From positions 124,001 to 188,000 of the forward strand of contig CAMWQW010000003.1 of the NCBI GenBank assembly GCA_947176505.1: a stretch of DNA of 64,000 bases, in the 5' to 3' direction. This DNA comes from an uncultured Lachnospiraceae bacterium (GTDB taxonomy: Bacteria; Bacillota; Clostridia; Lachnospirales; Lachnospiraceae). The translations under genes were made by a program, and so were the position numbers. Below are positions 62,707-64,000 of the stretch, in pieces; within the stretch, counting starts at the first letter, position 1; each line of letters opens with the position of its first letter. The notes under the pieces are model-generated. The model worked only from the letters and a program-made list of their open reading frames with translations. It did no database searches and had not been told where the DNA came from.

Positions 62707-63396
62707 TCACTTCTCCATCATCTTCCTGTACTTTAACTCCGCAATCTCCCAGTCATCAGGATTATCAATATCCTGCACTTCCAGTTCGCTCATGATTATC
62801 GGTACCATGTGCGGCAGATCCGTTGTCTTATACTCCATAAAAAGATCCGCCTTACAGCAATAAAACTGCCCACAGTCATGATAATACGGCTCCAGATCCT
62901 GCGAGCGTGTCGTGGCATACTCCTGCCATTTCATGCGCAGTTCACCGTCTTCATTAAGTACCATGCAGCGTTGCGGCGGAAAAGAAAATGGCACCACCGG
63001 CATAACGGAGTCCGCCTGTTCCAGCATCTTCATTGCTCTCTGCAGTTTCTCCGCCGTCACAAACGGCGCCGTAGGATAGATACAGCACAGTGCATCAAAC
63101 TCCCTGCCCTGCTTCTTATATGCAGTCATCACTTCCATCAGCACATCATCGGTGGAAGCATAATCTCCCGCACTTGCGCTGCTGCGCATAAAAGGCACCT
63201 TTGCCCCTGCTTTTCTTGCCACTTCAGCAATTTCTTCGTCGTCCGTAGACACCATCACCTCGTCAAAAATGCCCGAACCAAGCGCCGCTTCTACGGAATA
63301 TACTATAATCGGTTTGCCGCAAAACTCTTTTATATTTTTACGCGGTATTCTCTTGCTGCCTCCTCTGGCAGTGATGATTGCTATCGCTGAACTCAT
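62707..63396 (-). CDS. pseF: Pseudaminic acid cytidylyltransferase
   Basis: A 229-residue CMP-nonulosonate synthetase. IAIITARGGSKRIPRKNIK is the nucleotide-binding start, VSTDDEEIAEVARKAGAKVPF follows, and YYHDCGQFYCCKADLF has the DxGQFY element of PseF instead of the NeuA pattern. It activates pseudaminic acid with CTP. It is 77 bp upstream of pseI, with TAGGAG before the ATG and its own promoter. The rest of the pathway (pseB, pseC, pseG, pseH) is not in this window. Confidence 0.87.
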   Translation of the reverse strand: MSSAIAIITARGGSKRIPRKNIKEFCGKPIIVYSVEAALGSGIFDEVMVSTDDEEIAEVARKAGAKVPFMRSSASAGDYASTDDVLMEVMTAYKKQGREFDALCCIYPTAPFVTAEKLQRAMKMLEQADSVMPVVPFSFPPQRCMVLNEDGELRMKWQEYATTRSQDLEPYYHDCGQFYCCKADLFMEYKTTDLPHMVPIIMSELEVQDIDNPDDWEIAELKYRKMMEK

Positions 63397-63488
63397 GTGT
63401 TTCTCACTCCTATGTTAGTCTTTACGACCGTTCACATCCAATGTTTGCTTCCCATCCACATGACTTGTTGTACGCGGAAATCAACGGT

Positions 63489-63517
63489 ATTATAACACTT
63501 TTTCTTTTTAAAGTCTA
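63489..63517 (-). promoter_or_regulatory. Promoter of the pseF-pseI pair
   Basis: On the minus strand TAGACT (63512-63517) is followed by exactly 17 bp and a perfect TATAAT (63489-63494). The transcript start would be about 95 nt from the ATG at 63396. The region 63397-63603 holds no gene that I can see. Confidence 0.6.
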
Positions 63518-63603
63518 TGAAATGAAACAGCAAAATACCCTTCGCAGCTTATTCTTTTGGAAGTGTATTTCATTGAATTGGAACGTGTATACAAATATTT
63601 TTA

Positions 63604-63626
63604 TATAATAATACATATAATATAAT
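63604..63626 (+). promoter_or_regulatory. Promoter region of the structured RNA / abi unit
   Basis: Two perfect TATAAT boxes lie at 63604-63609 and 63621-63626 in an AT-rich stretch. No convincing -35 stands 17 bp before either; TTGGAA at 63578-63583 is 20 bp before the first box. The second box puts the transcript start close to the base of the first RNA stem. Confidence 0.45.
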
Positions 63627-63627
63627 T

Positions 63628-63783
63628 GCTGAAAGCACCATATAAAATGGCGTTCCCATCAGTAATCAAGTTGCTTTGCTTGACAAGATAACTTAGCCAT
63701 GATATAGTGTTTTCAGTGATCGTGTTGCGGATACCTGTGAGGCCCGCGACCTAGAGAAGCTCCTGCGGGAGCTTTCTTTTTTA
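63628..63783 (+). ncRNA. Structured RNA upstream of an Abi_2 gene (abiF-RNA-like), with terminator
   Basis: A long imperfect stem is seen: CTGAAAGCAC (63629-63638) pairs with GTGTTTTCAG (63707-63716, one G-U). TATA (63641-63644) pairs with 63703-63706 and ATGGC (63647-63651) with GCCAT (63696-63700). At its tip TCAAG (63666-63670) pairs with CTTGA (63679-63683). A second stem joins GTTGCGG (63724-63730) to CCGCGAC (63744-63750, one G-U), with CCT/AGG inside. The third hairpin is a terminator. Structured RNAs called abiF are known upstream of Abi genes, and this one fits that place. Whether it matches that model needs a covariance search. Confidence 0.7.
63757..63783 (+). terminator. Intrinsic terminator between the RNA and the abi gene
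   Basis: AAGCTCC (63757-63763) pairs with GGAGCTT (63768-63774) around a TGCG loop, followed by TCTTTTTT. It ends the structured RNA 12 bp before the abi start codon. Most transcripts would stop here and only read-through would make the protein, an arrangement known from type III toxin-antitoxin loci. Confidence 0.85.
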
Positions 63784-63795
63784 TCGGGAGACTTT

Positions 63796-64000
63796 ATGTG
63801 TACTACAAACGACAAACCTTTTTTAACATACGAACAGCAACTCAAGAAATTAAAAAGTAAAGGACTTACAATCGATAACGATGATGACGCGATAGAGCTC
63901 TTAAAAAGACATAGTTATTTTGCGCTTATTTCCGGATACAAAAACCCTTTTAAAGCCAAACAAGGTATTTATAAGCCTCATACAAGTCTGGCAGACATTT
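63796..64000 (+). CDS. Abi_2 (AbiD/AbiF-type) abortive infection protein (partial, N-terminus only)
   Basis: The first 68 codons run off the right edge. FLTYEQQLKKLKSKGL at about 9-24, AIELLKRHSYF at about 34-44 and LISGYKNPFKAK at about 46-57 are the typical start of the Abi_2 family (Abi-like, AbiD/AbiF), whose members carry a HEPN-like RNase-type domain and abort phage infection. The catalytic part would lie beyond the window. GGGAG lies 5 to 9 bp before the ATG at 63796. It follows a structured RNA and a terminator and is divergent from pseF. It is not part of the glycan pathway and probably marks the edge of the locus. Confidence 0.85.
   Translation, partial: MCTTNDKPFLTYEQQLKKLKSKGLTIDNDDDAIELLKRHSYFALISGYKNPFKAKQGIYKPHTSLADI

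Noticed and set aside
63628-63783. Riboswitch or T-box interpretation of the folded RNA
   Set aside because: No T-box sequence or known riboswitch core was recognised, and the downstream gene is an Abi protein and not a metabolic gene. A stand-alone RNA fits better.
63600-63800. CRISPR array near the Abi gene
   Set aside because: No direct repeats with regular spacers are present; the repeats seen are inverted and form hairpins.

Overview
The window reads as the interior and promoter end of one very large surface-glycan locus from a low-to-moderate GC Firmicute. The mix of families (DUF6056 and DUF6020 membrane proteins, DUF5672, GT17, GT11, PglK-type ABC flippases), the AGGAGG-type ribosome binding sites and the TTGaca/TATAAT promoters suggest a gut Clostridia such as a Lachnospiraceae. 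That placement is inference; no rRNA, tRNA or housekeeping gene is present to test it.

Layout. Forty-seven genes run leftwards on the minus strand from a promoter near 59.1 kb to the left edge, mostly with gaps under 80 bp or 1 to 13 bp overlaps, so they look like one transcription unit boosted by internal promoters (near 56.7, 47.3, 17.0 and 2.9 kb). At 59.27-61.56 kb two plus-strand genes (a PLP-barrel decarboxylase and an ATP-grasp ligase) diverge from it. They converge on a minus-strand pair, pseF-pseI, which has its own promoter. At the right edge a promoter, a strongly folded RNA, a terminator and the start of an Abi_2 (AbiD/AbiF-type) gene lie on the plus strand. This last unit looks like a phage-defence or toxin module, not a glycan gene.

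How the glycan genes fit together. A Pgl-like set occupies 38.8-44.7 kb: a membrane UDP-GlcNAc 4,6-dehydratase, an aminotransferase, a PglC-size phosphosugar transferase and a PglA-like glycosyltransferase, with an ATP-grasp ligase where the acetyltransferase PglD would be expected. A second, WbaP-type initiating transferase is at 1.4-2.8 kb. A TviB-type dehydrogenase plus a TviC/WbpP-type epimerase should give UDP-GalNAcA, and two AsnB-like amidotransferases could turn uronic acids into uronamides. WecE plus a GNAT acetyltransferase point to a 4-acetamido-4,6-dideoxyhexose, and PseI/PseF point to pseudaminic acid or a relative. Fifteen or so glycosyltransferases include three fucosyltransferase-family enzymes (two GT11, one GT10).

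Decoration and export. Between 22.4 and 29.1 kb lies a Dlt-like cassette: an adenylating enzyme, a carrier protein, an MBOAT acyltransferase and an SGNH protein, interleaved with a formyltransferase that keeps the Asn-His-Asp triad. It could N-formylate and attach an aminoacyl group to the glycan. Two PglK-like ABC proteins are the only recognisable lipid-linked glycan flippases. A GtrA/GtrB pair and many GT-C-like membrane proteins suggest extracytoplasmic side-chain addition. No CRISPR array, insertion sequence or tRNA was seen.
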